Positions 1 through 11,009 of a DNA stretch of 64,000 nt are shown one piece after another. Numbering within the stretch: the stretch's first letter is position 1; each line of letters begins with the position of its first letter. A program made the position numbers and the translations under genes. The stretch covers positions 1-64,000 of the forward strand of contig JADDOH010002579.1 of assembly GCA_016648135.1 (NCBI GenBank), in the 5' to 3' direction. The DNA comes from Agrypnia vestita. Lineage: Eukaryota; Arthropoda; Insecta; Trichoptera; Phryganeidae. The notes beneath the pieces were generated by a model that worked only from the letters and a program-made list of their open reading frames with translations, ran no database searches and was not told where the DNA came from.

Positions 1-112
1 GTAATTTTGTTCGAATTCACGGCTATGGAGCTTAAACCCCGGACTAGTAAACGCCAAATTGCCGCTTAATGATGTTACTACCGCTGCCTCTCCGTGGACC
101 GTCAAAAATATA
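1..112 (-). repeat. tRNA-derived SINE (family A), truncated by window edge
   Basis: On the minus strand this reads GCAGCGGTAG..., then a tRNA B-box-like GGGTTTAAGC-type stretch, then a tail containing a reversed TTCGAATTCACGG. The same order is seen at 26130-26312 (minus) and 1435-1610 (plus), so it is a dispersed repeat. The B-box-like motif suggests RNA polymerase III ancestry. The family name is not recognised. Confidence 0.55.
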
Positions 113-526
113 TTATATAATATACTAGGGCTTAGCAAAGACGCAAACTATTCCATGTTCTCTGATTTTTCACGGGTAAAAGACTAGTAATAATAATAAA
201 ATATAAAATATATTATATAAACATATATCAGTCATGGACAAACATATACACGGATGTCAGTTTGGTCTATATAATTTGATTATTTCGTATTAACTTGGTT
301 ATTGAGAAATTATCGAAATGTAGTATAGATAGTGATAACTTTAAAGGATAATGATAAATATAATATTGTAAGTAGAGCATGCACAAAATATAACACAAAA
401 TATCACACTGATTCAAAAATTGGAACTAATATTTAAGTAATATTCAATGTCGCGTAATATGCGCGGTATTGTGGCCGACGTAGTCGAGTGAGAAAAAACT
501 AACCTATAAAAACCAGGTTTTTATTA
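113..526. other. AT-rich stretch, nothing recognised
   Basis: Unique-looking AT-rich DNA. No open frame, RNA gene or repeat could be supported here. Confidence 0.5.
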
Positions 527-528
527 TA

Positions 529-803
529 CTCCCTTTCTCATTGAATTAGATTTCGTGCTTATACACGAGTCGGGCTAATTACTCCAATTTGAAAAAATCA
601 TCAAAATTTCGAAAAATCCAAAATTATACTATATTTATTAAATTTTTTTAAACGAAAATTTGTTGGATCATTTTTATCGTCGCCAAGAGTCTGCTTGCAA
701 AGTTTCAGCTCGATTGGATAATGGGAAAAGGGTTAAAAATCGATCCTAAGTTTTTTCGTCAGACAAGCAAGCAAGCAGACGCTACGAGTTAAAAGAAAGG
801 GAG
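529..803 (+). mobile_element. Tc1-like MITE, copy 1
   Basis: The left end is TA|CTCCCTTTCT and the right end is its inverse, AAAGGGAG|TA, with TA on both sides as expected for a Tc1/mariner target duplication. The interior holds a run of AAGCAAGCAAGCAGACG and a conserved AGTTTCAGCTCGATTGGAT block. These are shared with copies at 2451-2640 (minus), 49145-49450 and 49705-49921. It has no coding capacity, so it is non-autonomous. The superfamily assignment rests only on the TA duplication and short termini. Confidence 0.65.
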
Positions 804-1095
804 TAAAAAAAGAAGAACCGCTGACCATCTTTTAATGCTGTGTCAAGTCGCTGAGATTGCTTACAATGAGGTTGTCATTAGTGAATTTTTTTAATTCTAT
901 GCATTTGCCTACAATGAACCACCCAATACGGCTACGCGAAGTTGGTGATATTGCCGACCATAAGGCGCTTCGCAATTTGGTTGTCGGAGGTACTTTGTTC
1001 TACTTTAGTTTTTTGTATTTTATGCTCTGGCCATAATTTTTTTTTTATATTTTTGATTACTCAACGTCATAAATCATATTAATTGTTATCGTTTT

Positions 1096-1130
1096 GGTTC
1101 CACTGTTGCATATAATACAACAGTGGAACC
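1096..1130. other. Perfect 13-bp hairpin
   Basis: GGTTCCACTGTTG at 1096-1108 pairs exactly with CAACAGTGGAACC at 1118-1130 around a 9-nt loop. No RNA class is recognised. It belongs with two longer perfect hairpins at 13664-13719 and 26838-26897. Confidence 0.7.
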
Positions 1131-1434
1131 TAAACAAACTAATGTAAATCACTAAAGAATATTGATTAATATATGTTATTTATTTATTAATAAATGTTTA
1201 TTTATCAAAAAACAACCATGAATTGAATATTTATTAAAACACTCTAGATTTTAGAAATACTCAATGTATTGGCTCAACAATGTTACCAGGATCTATACAG
1301 AAAGCTAAAACGAAGATTTACATAATATTATGGTAAATTATTAGTCAACTAGCTACAACCCGTCAAAAATGACAGAATATTGATTCGAGTCTTTTCTAAG
1401 TCCTAGTATATATTTATAACACCTTTTTGGTGCT
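1131..1434. other. AT-rich stretch, nothing recognised
   Basis: No supported gene or repeat boundary was seen. Confidence 0.45.
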
Positions 1435-1610
1435 CCACGTATTGGCGGCCGTAGCAACATGCGTTGAATAGCCTGTTCGAATTTGGTGGCCCGGAGTTCA
1501 AGCCCCATCTCCGGCCGTTTGATTTCGTTTTTTAAGCGGTGAATCCGAACGAAATTACGGACATTAAACGAAGTTACTAGGACAAAACACGAAATTATTA
1601 TGTTTGATAA
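1435..1610 (+). repeat. tRNA-derived SINE (family A)
   Basis: Reads GGCGGCCGTAGCAACAT, then a B-box-like GAGTTCAAGCCCC, then GGCCGTTTGATTTCGTTTTTT and an ACGAAATTACGG tail. It has the same order as the minus-strand copies at 1-112, 26130-26312 and 51160-51250. The tRNA origin is inferred from the B-box-like motif and its distance from the GTAGCAAC segment, which may be the A box. Confidence 0.6.
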
Positions 1611-2164
1611 GTATTATGTATAAAAGTAGCTGTATCTAAACAAGTTGTTGCGATTGCCTTGAATCAGGCGCTTATATATATATTTTTTAAACTTTTGAGA
1701 TAATATAAAAATTCTAGAGCTCGCTACATGGATTTTCACAAGTCGAGTAAATTGATATTCCGTGTCACAGACACACGATTGCGTACACTAAAGCCTGATA
1801 TAATTTTGTTTCACACTAGATTACCTCGTGTGATTGCGATCCCACGGTGTACTGTTTGCTTACAATGCAAGCACTATATTCAAATCAATCACATGTTACG
1901 GTTCTGTGATTGCCCACTGCTGATGAACCGACACATATACAATATATCGCTACGCCATTCAGATTACAAGCGTGTTCAGCTTAGTCGAGCGTTGCAGGAA
2001 ACATGAGTATGGAATGTTCGCGAAGGATCTGCACTGGGTATTAGAAGCTTCGTAAATCGATGATTAGTACGAAGCGAGTTATCAACACTTCGTGTTAACA
2101 GAAGCAAGCGATGCTCTCTCCTCTTAAAGTGATCATGTTGTCACGAGATCGTGGCAGTGGGAAG
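1611..2164. other. No gene recognised
   Basis: Contains a 92-codon open frame (1728-2006) with no recognisable motif and a composition like its surroundings. I treat it as a chance frame. Confidence 0.4.
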
Positions 2165-2450
2165 CATATTTTTATAATTTTAAAAGTTTTATTAATTTCT
2201 TATTCAAAAACAGCAAAATTACTTTGTAGTGATATTATTAATATAATTAATAAAAATAAACTTAGTTTTCACCACTTTTGTATTGAAAAATATCAAAATG
2301 TTTAATTTGTTTATGCTTATTATTATTCGTATTCCATATATATTTTTTTAAATATTTTGATTGTCTATACTTCGATGTGACGAAGGAGCCATGGGCTCTG
2401 AAACATGTTGATATTTTTCAAATCAAAAGTGGTGAAAAATAAGTATATTA
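2165..2450 (+). mobile_element. Solo Penelope-type terminal unit (pLTR-like)
   Basis: TTTTCACCACTTTTGTATTG near 2264 is repeated inverted near 2425-2443 (AAAAGTGGTGAAAA), forming a foldback. The same modules occur at 52660-53570, where they flank a GIY-YIG relic, so this is a solo copy of that Penelope-like terminal repeat. A hammerhead-like core lies at 2377-2410. It stops where the Tc1-like MITE begins at 2451. Confidence 0.6.
2377..2410 (+). ncRNA. Hammerhead-ribozyme-like motif (probably inactive)
   Basis: GTGACGA at 2377-2383, then a strong stem II (GAGCC, loop ATG, GGCTC), then GAAAC at 2400-2404. The hammerhead core is CUGANGA-stem II-GAAA. Here the first C is G, which should abolish cleavage. 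Penelope-like elements are known to carry such motifs in their terminal repeats, which supports the reading. The call is by eye, not by a covariance model. Confidence 0.5.
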
Positions 2451-2640
2451 CTCCCTTTATATTAACTAGTGGCGTCTGCTTGCTTGCTTGCTTGCCGTTG
2501 TAAAAACTTTGGATCTTTTTCCGTGATCCAATCGAGTTAAAACTTTGCAAGCAGACTCGAGGCGACGATCAAGAAGATCTATCAAATTTTCGTTATAAAA
2601 AAATAAATATTATAGTATAATTTTGGATTTTTCAAATTAA
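2451..2640 (-). mobile_element. Tc1-like MITE, copy 2 (truncated)
   Basis: Reverse orientation: CTCCCTTTAT at the 2451 end, the GCTTGCTTGCTTGCTTGC run, and the GATCCAATCGAG block. The far terminus is missing near 2640. It abuts the Penelope-type unit directly. Confidence 0.6.
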
Positions 2641-3384
2641 TGTTTTTTTCATACAATTCAGTAAGTTGTATGGAGATTCCGTCGCAAATGGTAGACACGA
2701 AACCCGATATGTATGTTTCAAAGAAAACATCCACCAATTAGGGAACGATGCGGCTAACCCAGTTCTGGTCGTCACATGTACTGTACCAACCACTGTCGCT
2801 GGCCACCGCAGTATATGCTAGTGATATTTCCATATGCAACTCCATCTCTAGATTGTTATAAAGAACAATATTTATTCGTATCATTTGCACCTGTATCGAT
2901 CTAATCATTTCCTAAAGATTCTTTCTATTTTCTCTCACTCTCAAAAACTTGATTGAATTAAAAGAACACATAACCCTCCATAGAGTCAAGGAGGTCTATA
3001 AAATAAATACAATTTCCGAAAGTGAACGAGAAACGCAGCATAAAATAATCTAATAAAAATTCATGTTTTGTTTCGCAGGGGTAGCTTGGCCGGGCAAAAT
3101 AAGTGCCCCTGAAGCGATTCCTGGCCGGGGGATGTTTTCTTAACGAATTTAACAAGAGGCTGCGAAACTAAGAACACTAAGAGGGAGAAGATTGTTTTCC
3201 GTTCGCGTAAACACGAAAACGGAGAAAACTAAGTTTGAGAGTAGGAAGGAATTTGAAATAAGTCCCAGGAGTAATTTCGCTGTTTAAGGCTTTAGAACCA
3301 GTCAACTTGTAGATTGAGCGACGGATTTCATCACAGTTATTCTATGATTACTAATTAAAATGAATTAAATTGTGAAAAATCTAA
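2641..3384. other. Unique-looking sequence without a gene
   Basis: No open frame with recognisable motifs. A few GC-richer words occur (GGGTAGCTTGGCCGGGC near 3080) but no repeat partner was found. Confidence 0.4.
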
Positions 3385-3530
3385 TCTTATAAATCATCAT
3401 CATCATCAATGGCTATATCAATGGCATCAATGGTAATAACCCATCGTGGGCCCTGACCTCCTCGAGTAATCTTCACCATTCTAGTAGATCTTTAGTTTTC
3501 TAGTTCGTGATACTGACCTTAACGCCATCT
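3385..3530 (-). pseudogene. RTE-like retrotransposon 3' end fragment (family 4)
   Basis: The reverse strand ends in a run of GAT repeats preceded by a degenerate frame ending in EEVRAHDGL-like residues. This matches the better-preserved tail at 15195-15590 (plus) and the minus copy at 38535-38760. Stops interrupt the frame. Only the extreme C-terminus and the GAT-rich tail remain. Confidence 0.5.
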
Positions 3531-3557
3531 AACCACCATTTTTAGATAGTGGTTAGA

Positions 3558-4210
3558 TTTATTTATTTATTTTATTTTGGGGAAAATTAACAGCAAATCA
3601 ACATCTCAACAAATATAAAATAAAGGTTTATAAAATTATGCCAATTAAAGTTTTTCCCTTGAAAGTAGTAATTTACTCTAACTTAATTTAACAGCGAGTA
3701 GAGAGGGTGGAGGGGAATATGGGACGGGAGTAGAAGGGAAGATATAATGTACGAATTAGTTTGGGTGCGGTTGTGTAGATATTGTTTGTTTTATGTTTCT
3801 TATCGTTGAGTTGAAAATGTCAATGTGGTGATAGCTTGTGTTAAATGAATTTGTGGATCTGTACATAAAGGAGTTTTGTTTTGACTTGGTCTTACAAAAG
3901 GGGAGATGAAAAGTAAGTGAATGTCTGTTATTGCGAGTTGGGATATGGTAAGATATTCGTTGAAGAAGTTCCGGACTATCAACTAGATTGTGTGTTATTT
4001 TGAATAGCATCACCGCGTCAGCTATGTTTCTTCGACGAGTTAGGATCTGCATGTTAAAAAACTTCGCAGAGTCTTCATTGCTTATATGGGATCTAAATGT
4101 ATGGAGGTCTAGGTATCTTAGGAATCTGTTTTGGACGCTTTCAATTCTATTTTCGTGTACTGCATAACCTGAATTCCACACCTGAGATGCATATTCTGGA
4201 TGATGGATAG
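3558..4210 (-). pseudogene. Jockey/CR1-like LINE, RT C-terminal relic and 3' UTR
   Basis: The minus-strand frame from about 4205 down to 3756 begins PEYASQVWNSGYAVHENRIE and continues with ESVQNRFLRYL. This is the region just after the palm/thumb of LINE RTs, where a sequence of the type 'EY.S..W.P......ERVQ..F.R' follows the FADD box. About 145 residues remain, and the catalytic part is absent. The 3' UTR runs to an A-rich (AAAT)n tail at 3560-3585, which in this orientation marks the true 3' end. It is therefore a typical dead-on-arrival 5'-truncated insertion. Superfamily is inferred from similarity in layout to the element at 16225-18912. Confidence 0.7.
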
Positions 4211-5320
4211 ATAAGCTTACTTAACATCCCAGTGGGTTTTACAACACTTTTTTCGCTGGTCCTCCTGGATATGAACGTTGAAGTAAACCAGCCTGCTTCA
4301 AACTTCCAAATTATTGAGATGTTGCATTTATCTAATATTGCGTCTTAATGAAATGTGAGCAGTCATCCTCCTATTTTTGATGTGTTAACATCTTTCTTCT
4401 CGCTTTCCTGCAATCTGTGGCAGTGATTTAGTGAAAATTGACGAAAATGCGTAACAGGAAATGAGACGTCAAGGGGAGCGCGCGTAATTTCATTTACCCA
4501 ATGAACGCGCGCGACGAAAAAAATCATCGTTTATAAACAAATAAATGTCCAGCAAGTGCCATCACAGCGAAGACGCACACTTCCAATACCCAAAGCTTCT
4601 GATTTTGTATATGTGTTACGCGACTGGTGTCAAGCGTGTGGATGTTATTACTTTGATATATTTTGGCGTATATCTTCGAAATTATCCAATGAATACTTAT
4701 TTCTTTTTACATAAATGTAAACAATAACTACCTTGAATAATTTACATTCTCAAATTTTATGTAATTTATGTGATTATTTAAAAATATTTTTTCAAAGTAT
4801 ACAATATGTATGGCGGCACACTACCACTATCTATGAAAATAAATAAAACCATATAATTGATCAAACACATTTCTTAACAAAATGCGTATGTAGATATACG
4901 ATATCTACCTAGCGCGGTAAAACTCAATAATAAATAAATGCACATACATTTTCCTTTCTTGTATTTAATAATTAATAAATATATAGGTAAAAGCTTTTTT
5001 AATTTTGATGTTAATTTCTGTTGCTGCCGAGTTGATATCTTTAATTGTGAAATGTCAAATGTTACACATCATATGCGACTATTGTAAGGCTCGTTCGTTT
5101 TTTTTTTATAATGATAAGTATTCTTCTCAAACTTACCATGGCATCGTGTTATGAAATGAATTATTAAGGCCCCATTCCATAGTACGAGGGTGTATTTTTC
5201 ATTATTACTTTCAACCAAACGATGCATGGAATTATTTTATTAATACTTATAGTCAATATATACATATTGAATTTTTTTATACTCGAATCTTAAGTATTAT
5301 GGGAATTTCTGTATGTGCCG
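4211..5320. other. AT-rich stretch, no gene recognised
   Basis: Open frames here (for example 4545-4727) are under 65 codons and show no motif. No repeat partner was identified in the window. Confidence 0.4.
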
Positions 5321-5384
5321 CTGTGGCCTTGACCGGGGGACGACTCCGGTACCGCAGCTAGCGGTCCCGACTCCAAGGCCACAG
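5321..5384. other. GC-rich hairpin-forming segment
   Basis: CTGTGGCCTTG at 5321-5331 pairs with CAAGGCCACAG at 5374-5384. The ~42-bp GC-rich loop holds a further short palindrome, CAGCTAGCGG/CCGG-type pairing. The function is unknown; it lies in otherwise AT-rich DNA. Confidence 0.5.
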
Positions 5385-5965
5385 GGATCCCAATATCTTT
5401 TGCACTTTGAAGCTGCAACCAGTGTGTCTAGGGTATATTACCAGATGGAACTCACGTTTTGGTGATGCAGCTTGGTCCAGATGGCAGAGTCGCCGCGGGA
5501 CTCTTAACTTCTACTAAATGATGCACTGAATGTAGCGTGTACAAAGTCACAAGAAGTTTATTTAAACAAGTTATAATATAAGTTGAATGGTATGAATCTT
5601 AAATAAGTTAGTTAAAAGGGATCGCGGATCGGTTTGTTAGTGCATATTTAGTACGCTCGAGTTTAAAGGTCTAACATCTAACAATCCGTAATAATCGCAG
5701 CGCGTTATGCGTGATCTATGTGTCGACGGTTAAGCCAGAGGGACTGGAATGCAGGTCTTGCTGCTCCCCGCCTGCAGGTTGGTTGCTTGCCACGAACGCC
5801 AGATGCCGCCCGTGTGCTGGAATCCACCACAGTATAGTTTGCGATGTACGCTGCTTCCATGAGGATACTCCGACGAAATTGCAGCTCGGCGGTTGACAGT
5901 GATTAAGACATACGGTTCAAAAATAAAATATAAATATTTTTAAAAATTAAACATTTAGGTTAAAA
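5385..5965. other. Unique-looking sequence, no gene recognised
   Basis: A 61-codon frame at 5711-5896 has no motif. No repeat partner was seen. Confidence 0.4.
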
Positions 5966-6107
5966 GCATCACGTAGGGAATTTCGATATCTAAAAAAAAC
6001 AAAATGACGGACCAGCGAATTTTATTTACGATTTTCACGAAAAATTTTCAGCGTTCATAAAAAAAAAATAGAAGGGAGCTCTTTATAGAAAAATCCCTAC
6101 GTGGTGC
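5966..6107. mobile_element. Short terminal-inverted-repeat element (possible MITE)
   Basis: GCATCACGTAGGGAATTT at the left is matched inverted by AAAATCCCTACGTGGTGC at the right, with one or two mismatches. About 110 bp of AT-rich sequence lies between. No clear target duplication was seen, so mobility is inferred from the inverted ends only. Confidence 0.4.
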
Positions 6108-7116
6108 CATAGAAACTGAATTTTTGAATAGTTTAAGACTTGCGAATGCAAATCAGATGTATGTTTTTTTTAATTTAATATAATAGTCAACCAGAATGAA
6201 TAACGTAGTTTCGAGAAAAAAGCACTCAAAATTTCGCTGAGGGAAAATTCAACATACAAACTTGACTTTTTATTTGCTATACAATAGTTCTTCAACATCC
6301 AGAGACTTATCAACAAAGGGTAGCCAGGTAGCAGACTTGTTCGACGGCCGCACATCTGGCACTCGGCGCGGTCGTGCGCTTCGAATGGTTTAACATAAAC
6401 CGCTGTATCTCCGTCAATTTAACTAATTTCTCTAAAATATTTGGTAAGAGTATTTTCGAAAAATGCATCTTTCAGAATATTGAAAAAATCAATCTTTAGT
6501 TTATCGTGGTTATGTTGCAAAGGCATAAAAATATTAGATATTTATCACGAGGTATATAAACGAAACAGTGTTAATTGGATAAAAAGAATTTGAGAGAAAA
6601 AATAATTAATTGTCTAGTGGTAAAAGAAGCGCGATTGAAAATTTTTCTCAGAAGCGAAGTAATTAGTTTTTCAAATTACGTTCAGATTGTGAGAAATATA
6701 ACTGGGAAATTTAAAAATTTCCTCTGAAAACAAGCTTCCTCTAATGGGCAAAGTTACCCCCTGGGTCGAGACCTGGTCCCGACGAAAGGGTGGTTCCGAT
6801 TTTACACCGAGGTTCGAGGGTTGGAAAAAATGATTTTTTTTCATAATTGAGAGGTTTCTAGAAGTTGATGTCTCTTAATCACGTCCCAAATTATATTGTT
6901 TTTTAATATTTTATACTATTCCACTACAGGCATCTAGATGGTACGCAAGAACATTTCTCAGAAAAAACCGCGGTTGAAGATGGCTACGCATTCGACTTAA
7001 AAATTAAAAAAGACTAGTCTATCTATATATACTTGGGCTGTAATATAAATAAAACATGGGATTCTTGTATCAGACTCAAATGCCGCATTTATAAAGCTCG
7101 TGCGATTTCGTGACTA
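6108..7116. other. No gene recognised
   Basis: AT-rich sequence with a GC-richer block at 6760-6820. No motif-bearing frame or repeat partner was found. Confidence 0.4.
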
Positions 7117-7600
7117 TCGGGCGCCGGCCGCGAAATGATTTTGATTGGTCGAAGCTGGCGTCCAGCGTATTCTACGCCAACCGCTAGCCAGAATTTAAGC
7201 CTTTAATAAATCTGACCAGTGGCAGTTGGAAAGCGGTATGTGTCGGTGTCTTTTCTACTAAGAACTGACATTCTTTTTCATGTGGTATTCGAATCCGAAG
7301 TAGTTCACATCAGCCTTTCGGAATAGACGAATCGATTTGTTCCGAATTCGACGAAGCCGGGAGAGTTGGAAATTGAATCCGCATTCGATATACTAGGAAA
7401 TTGCTGTAAGTACAATTTTTCAGCTGTGTACATAATTAGCGTTGGCCTAGTGTATTTTGAGTGCCAGGGATCAATCATTATCGGCGGAGATTGGAAAGGA
7501 ATATATTTCTTTCTTAATCTCGACCGGCGTGCGGTGGTGGCGATTCCGTTCGTCATCGTACACGTGCGAGTTTATCCGAATGAAAAAGATATAATGTAAT
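7117..7600 (+). repeat. LTR-like dispersed repeat, copy 1, with a conserved short ORF
   Basis: From GGCGCCGGCCGCGAAAT this region matches, in opposite orientation, 60130-60611 over about 470 bp. Shared blocks include CCAACCGCTAGCCAG, TTTAATAAATC, TCGACGAAGCCGGGA and a GTAAGTAC splice-donor-like site near 7406. Both copies also keep an open frame after that site whose product contains SIIIGGDW and then RAVVAIPFVIVH (RAVLAFPSVIVH in the other). An LTR or leader of an LTR retrotransposon is my best guess. No primer-binding site or TG...CA ends were confirmed. Confidence 0.45.
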
Positions 7601-7689
7601 TGTGATCTCAACCTTTGATTACGAATGCAAACGATCAGATGCTACGTGTTCTTGATATTATATTGTGGAATGGAAGAATGGATGCTTAC

Positions 7690-8030
7690 CAAAGAAATAA
7701 TAAGGTAAATCGAAGCATTCGGGATATGAATCTTTAGAAGAATACTCAAAATAAGCTGGATGAATACAGTTACGAATATACGAGTTATGGTTCGAATGTA
7801 TAAAGGGAAAGAAGTAATAAGAACAATCAAACTCAAAAAACTTGAATATCTAGGACATGTGATGAGATATCCAGAAAAGAAGGAGATCTATCACCTCATA
7901 AGTCGGGGCCCTGGAAGAAGGAGATCATGGTTGAAAAACTTAAGACAGTGGTTTGGCCAGTCTACTGTAGAGCTATTTAGGGCCGCAAAAATAAGTCTGT
8001 CGTTAGCTAGGGGGCGAATATAATCGATTG
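7690..8030 (+). pseudogene. RTE-like RT C-terminal relic (family 3)
   Basis: The frame from 7760 reads ...KLEYLGHVMRYPEKK..., then GPGRRRSWLKNLRQWFG, then STVELFRAA. This is the characteristic C-terminal tail of an endonuclease/RT LINE protein: a 'YLGHVMR' box, then 'GRRR.SWLKNLR.W', then 'LFRAA'. The copies at 47210-47545 and 38070-38250 keep the same order. Only this tail is present, without the RT catalytic box, as expected for 5'-truncated insertions. It is a pseudogene with no expected product. Confidence 0.7.
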
Positions 8031-9369
8031 TGTTGAGAGAGGTTCCCAGCTGAACACACACTGTGCCAGTAACCACAATGGGGAATAGTAATGAGCGGGT
8101 GCCAGGACGTAGTTTAACACCGAGCCCCACTTTATTTTTCTCTCGTCTCCATCGCGAAATTTCTAACCAATTTATTTCAATGAACCCTTGTATCTTAATT
8201 TAAATAAATTTACGGTATATCGTGGGTACGCTTTTCTGTTTGATTTGCATTTACTGTATTTATTGCCGGCATAAACTTACACATTATGCTCGATAGACTC
8301 CGAGGGAGGTGACTTTAAAGAAGGCAAGTTTAAAAAAGACAATACGTGACAAAACTAACCGGATATTGGAAAGCGGCATAATTTTTTTTCATAATTTGCT
8401 GAATTATTTTCAAATGTGTTGATTATGTAGTAGTGTTTGAGCTGTAAATGAGTCTGTTTGTTTTTTACCAATTTTTTCAGCACCGTATGCACTCACAAAT
8501 AAAATAAAAAATCTCGAGTTATGTCGTCAGTTATATAGTTACGAGGGAAGAAGTATCTTTCATTATATGGAGTGATCAAGATCTAAAAATAAATCAGTTT
8601 TTTGTCGGGGCATGGATGGTAGAGTGTTTCTTTGTGTAGTTTATTTCTTTAATGCCCTTGTGTGTTTTTACAAAATATAAAATTAAAAAAAACACATAAG
8701 ACAGATATGCAGTTAAAAATATTCAAGTAGATATAATAAATTTGTGTAAATTAAAAAGTGAAATTTAAACAGGAAGACAAAAAAGAAAAAAAAATTATCC
8801 ATTACCATTTATTTGAGACGTAAAGAATTGTTTCAATTTAGTCCTCTACACAGTTATACTATCAGAAAAAATGTCGACTTCGCATGTTCATTCCCTAATG
8901 AGTGTAGTCTGGGGATTACAGATTCGATGGTGTGTATTGAAATATTGACATGAGTCTTTGCTGCATTACGTTTTCTAACATTCACTAACTATATATATAC
9001 ATATTCCCACTAACAACCGTAATTACTTCTTACCCGAATAGTTAGAAAAAACATTATATTTAGATTAGCACCTGATAATGAGAGAGACTACTCCTCTAGA
9101 AACAATATAAGTGACTAAATAATAATTCAGCACGAGGTTTAGTTTAATCAGTACATTTTGAGTATGTTAAAAATTTTCAAGAACACAATTCTGGATTTTA
9201 TTCCTAGGGGAGCATCACTAATCAAGATATATTAAAGATGTCTCATAGAAACAAAACTATTTTTTTATATGGGAATGGTGGAAGTAGTAAAAATACAACT
9301 CACATCCGAAACAAGGTGTGCAAGTTAAACATATATACAACTCTCAAAAATTTTATAGATGTGGCAGTC
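8031..9369. other. AT-rich stretch, no gene recognised
   Basis: Nothing with a motif, repeat partner or structural RNA signature was seen in about 1.3 kb. Confidence 0.4.
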
Positions 9370-9500
9370 ATGGGTGAAATTTATTGGTGAACGTTACATT
9401 GTGTAAAGTGATCACTTGAGCCAGCCGTACGATAGGTCGTATGAACGCCAAAAAGACTTCCGTACGTACTTTCGCATATAAAAAAATCGTTTCGTTTCCT
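9370..9500 (+). repeat. Unnamed six-copy dispersed repeat, copy 1
   Basis: Holds ACATTGTGTAAAGTGATCAC, then CCAGCCGTACGATAGGTCGT, then AAGACTTCCGTACGTACTTT. The same order of blocks recurs at about 12500, 21740, 50330 and 57800 (plus) and 60895-61045 (minus). No termini or coding potential are evident. Confidence 0.5.
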
Positions 9501-10429
9501 GTTTAGTTTAGTAAAAATTAAAATGTATCTTTTCAGCGAGCGGTGGACTGGTAGCCCTGGGTGTGGCGGGTGTTGTATGTATTGGATGGTAAAAAACGAA
9601 AAAGAATCGCAATGGCCGAAGTTGAAAACTAGTTCGCAGGCCGAGCGGGATAATAATTGAGTGATTTGCTGCCCCTCCCTCGGATTTCGCAACGACTTTT
9701 CTCTATTCCTAGTACGTTCTGTGAATTATTTCCAGCTTTAATCGACTCCCCGAAAAATAATGGCTCGTGGCAACGTACGAGCGGCCTTGTGTGAAAACTG
9801 TTTTTCTTGACGTCATCGAATAACTTTAATTTGACACTAGGTTAGGGGGCGCCGAAAAAATTAAAAATCTTAATCTTGATATTGATTGCTGAATTTATTA
9901 TTTTTATTTACATGCATGTATTTTCTAGCTAAAAATTATAAAGGATGGACAGGTACCGCCACAACTGCAATAAAAAACAAAAATGTATTTAAAAAAAATA
10001 ATTATTAAAAAATCACTATAATTTGTCAAATAAAAACACTTTTTGAAAAAAAAAAAATTGTTAATTAAGTAGAAAACCTATTTTTTCTTTTCCTATTGTG
10101 AGGTTTTTTGCTGGATCGGGTTTTATTTTGTATTGAAGTCATTTTTAACATTTAATAATACGTTTTATAGAAATATTGGCCGTGGTTGTTTATCGCGCAC
10201 CATTGATCACGAAACTGCCACTGCAAGAGCTAACCGAGCTTCCCTATAGCTAAATATCTTTTTAATACATGTAAATAAAGATAGTGTACTTTTATGGCTA
10301 AGAATAACACGTGAAATTATTATACGTTATTCTACCTGAATTCGAATTCGAATGAAATCAAAAATTTTGAGTCCAGAGAATAAAGTCATCACTTTCAATT
10401 ATAATAACATTGAAATAGCAGATTAATAT
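9501..10429. other. No gene recognised
   Basis: Mixed composition, with a GC-richer block near 9710-9860. No supported feature. Confidence 0.4.
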
Positions 10430-11005
10430 ATATACCTAGGACACAAGATACGAATGGATAAAGATAACCAAACAACAGAATTGCCAAGACGAATAGGAAT
10501 GAGCTTGTCTGCTTTTGGCAAACTCAAACATATCTTCGAGAACAAAGAGAGCCTAATTAGCCTAAAAAGAAAAGCCTTTGAATCATGCATACTGCCAGTG
10601 AGGACGTATTGAGTGGAGACTATGGCCTTTACAAAGAAAAGTGTAGAAAAGCTCAAATGCACGCAACAATCCATGGAGAGATCCATGCTTGGAGTAAGCC
10701 TAAGAGATGAATTAGAAATGAAGAAATTAGGCGCAGAACTAGAGTAGTGGATATCATGGATCGTGTAACGAAGCTAAAATAACAGTGGACAGAACAATAT
10801 GGTCTTCCAGAGTTCTGAAATGGAGACCTTAGGAGAATAAAAGAGGCATCGGAAGACCTCAAAAGAGATGGGCCGACGATATAGCCGCTATGGCAGGAAG
10901 AAATGGCTACAATTAGCAAACAACAAGGAAGGATGGAAGGGTATGGAATAGGCCTATATCCAGTAGTGAAGAGACGAAGGCTGATGAAGAAGAAGAATAA
11001 GAACA
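10430..11005 (+). pseudogene. RTE-like RT C-terminal relic (family 1)
   Basis: The plus-strand translation starts YLGHKIRMDKDNQTTELPRR, then GMSLSAFGKLKHIFENKESL, then SLKRKAFESCILPVRTY and SMERSMLGVSLRDE, and ends in a basic RRRLMKKKNKN-like tail. These blocks are the conserved C-terminal region of RTE-type RT proteins ('AFGKL', 'FESCVLPVLTYG', 'RSMLGISLRD.IRN'). Several stops and frameshifts interrupt it, for example a stop directly after VRTY. Sister copies are at 23200-23765 and 48130-48500 (minus) and 29110-29345 (plus). Confidence 0.75.
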
Positions 11006-11009
11006 TTTT

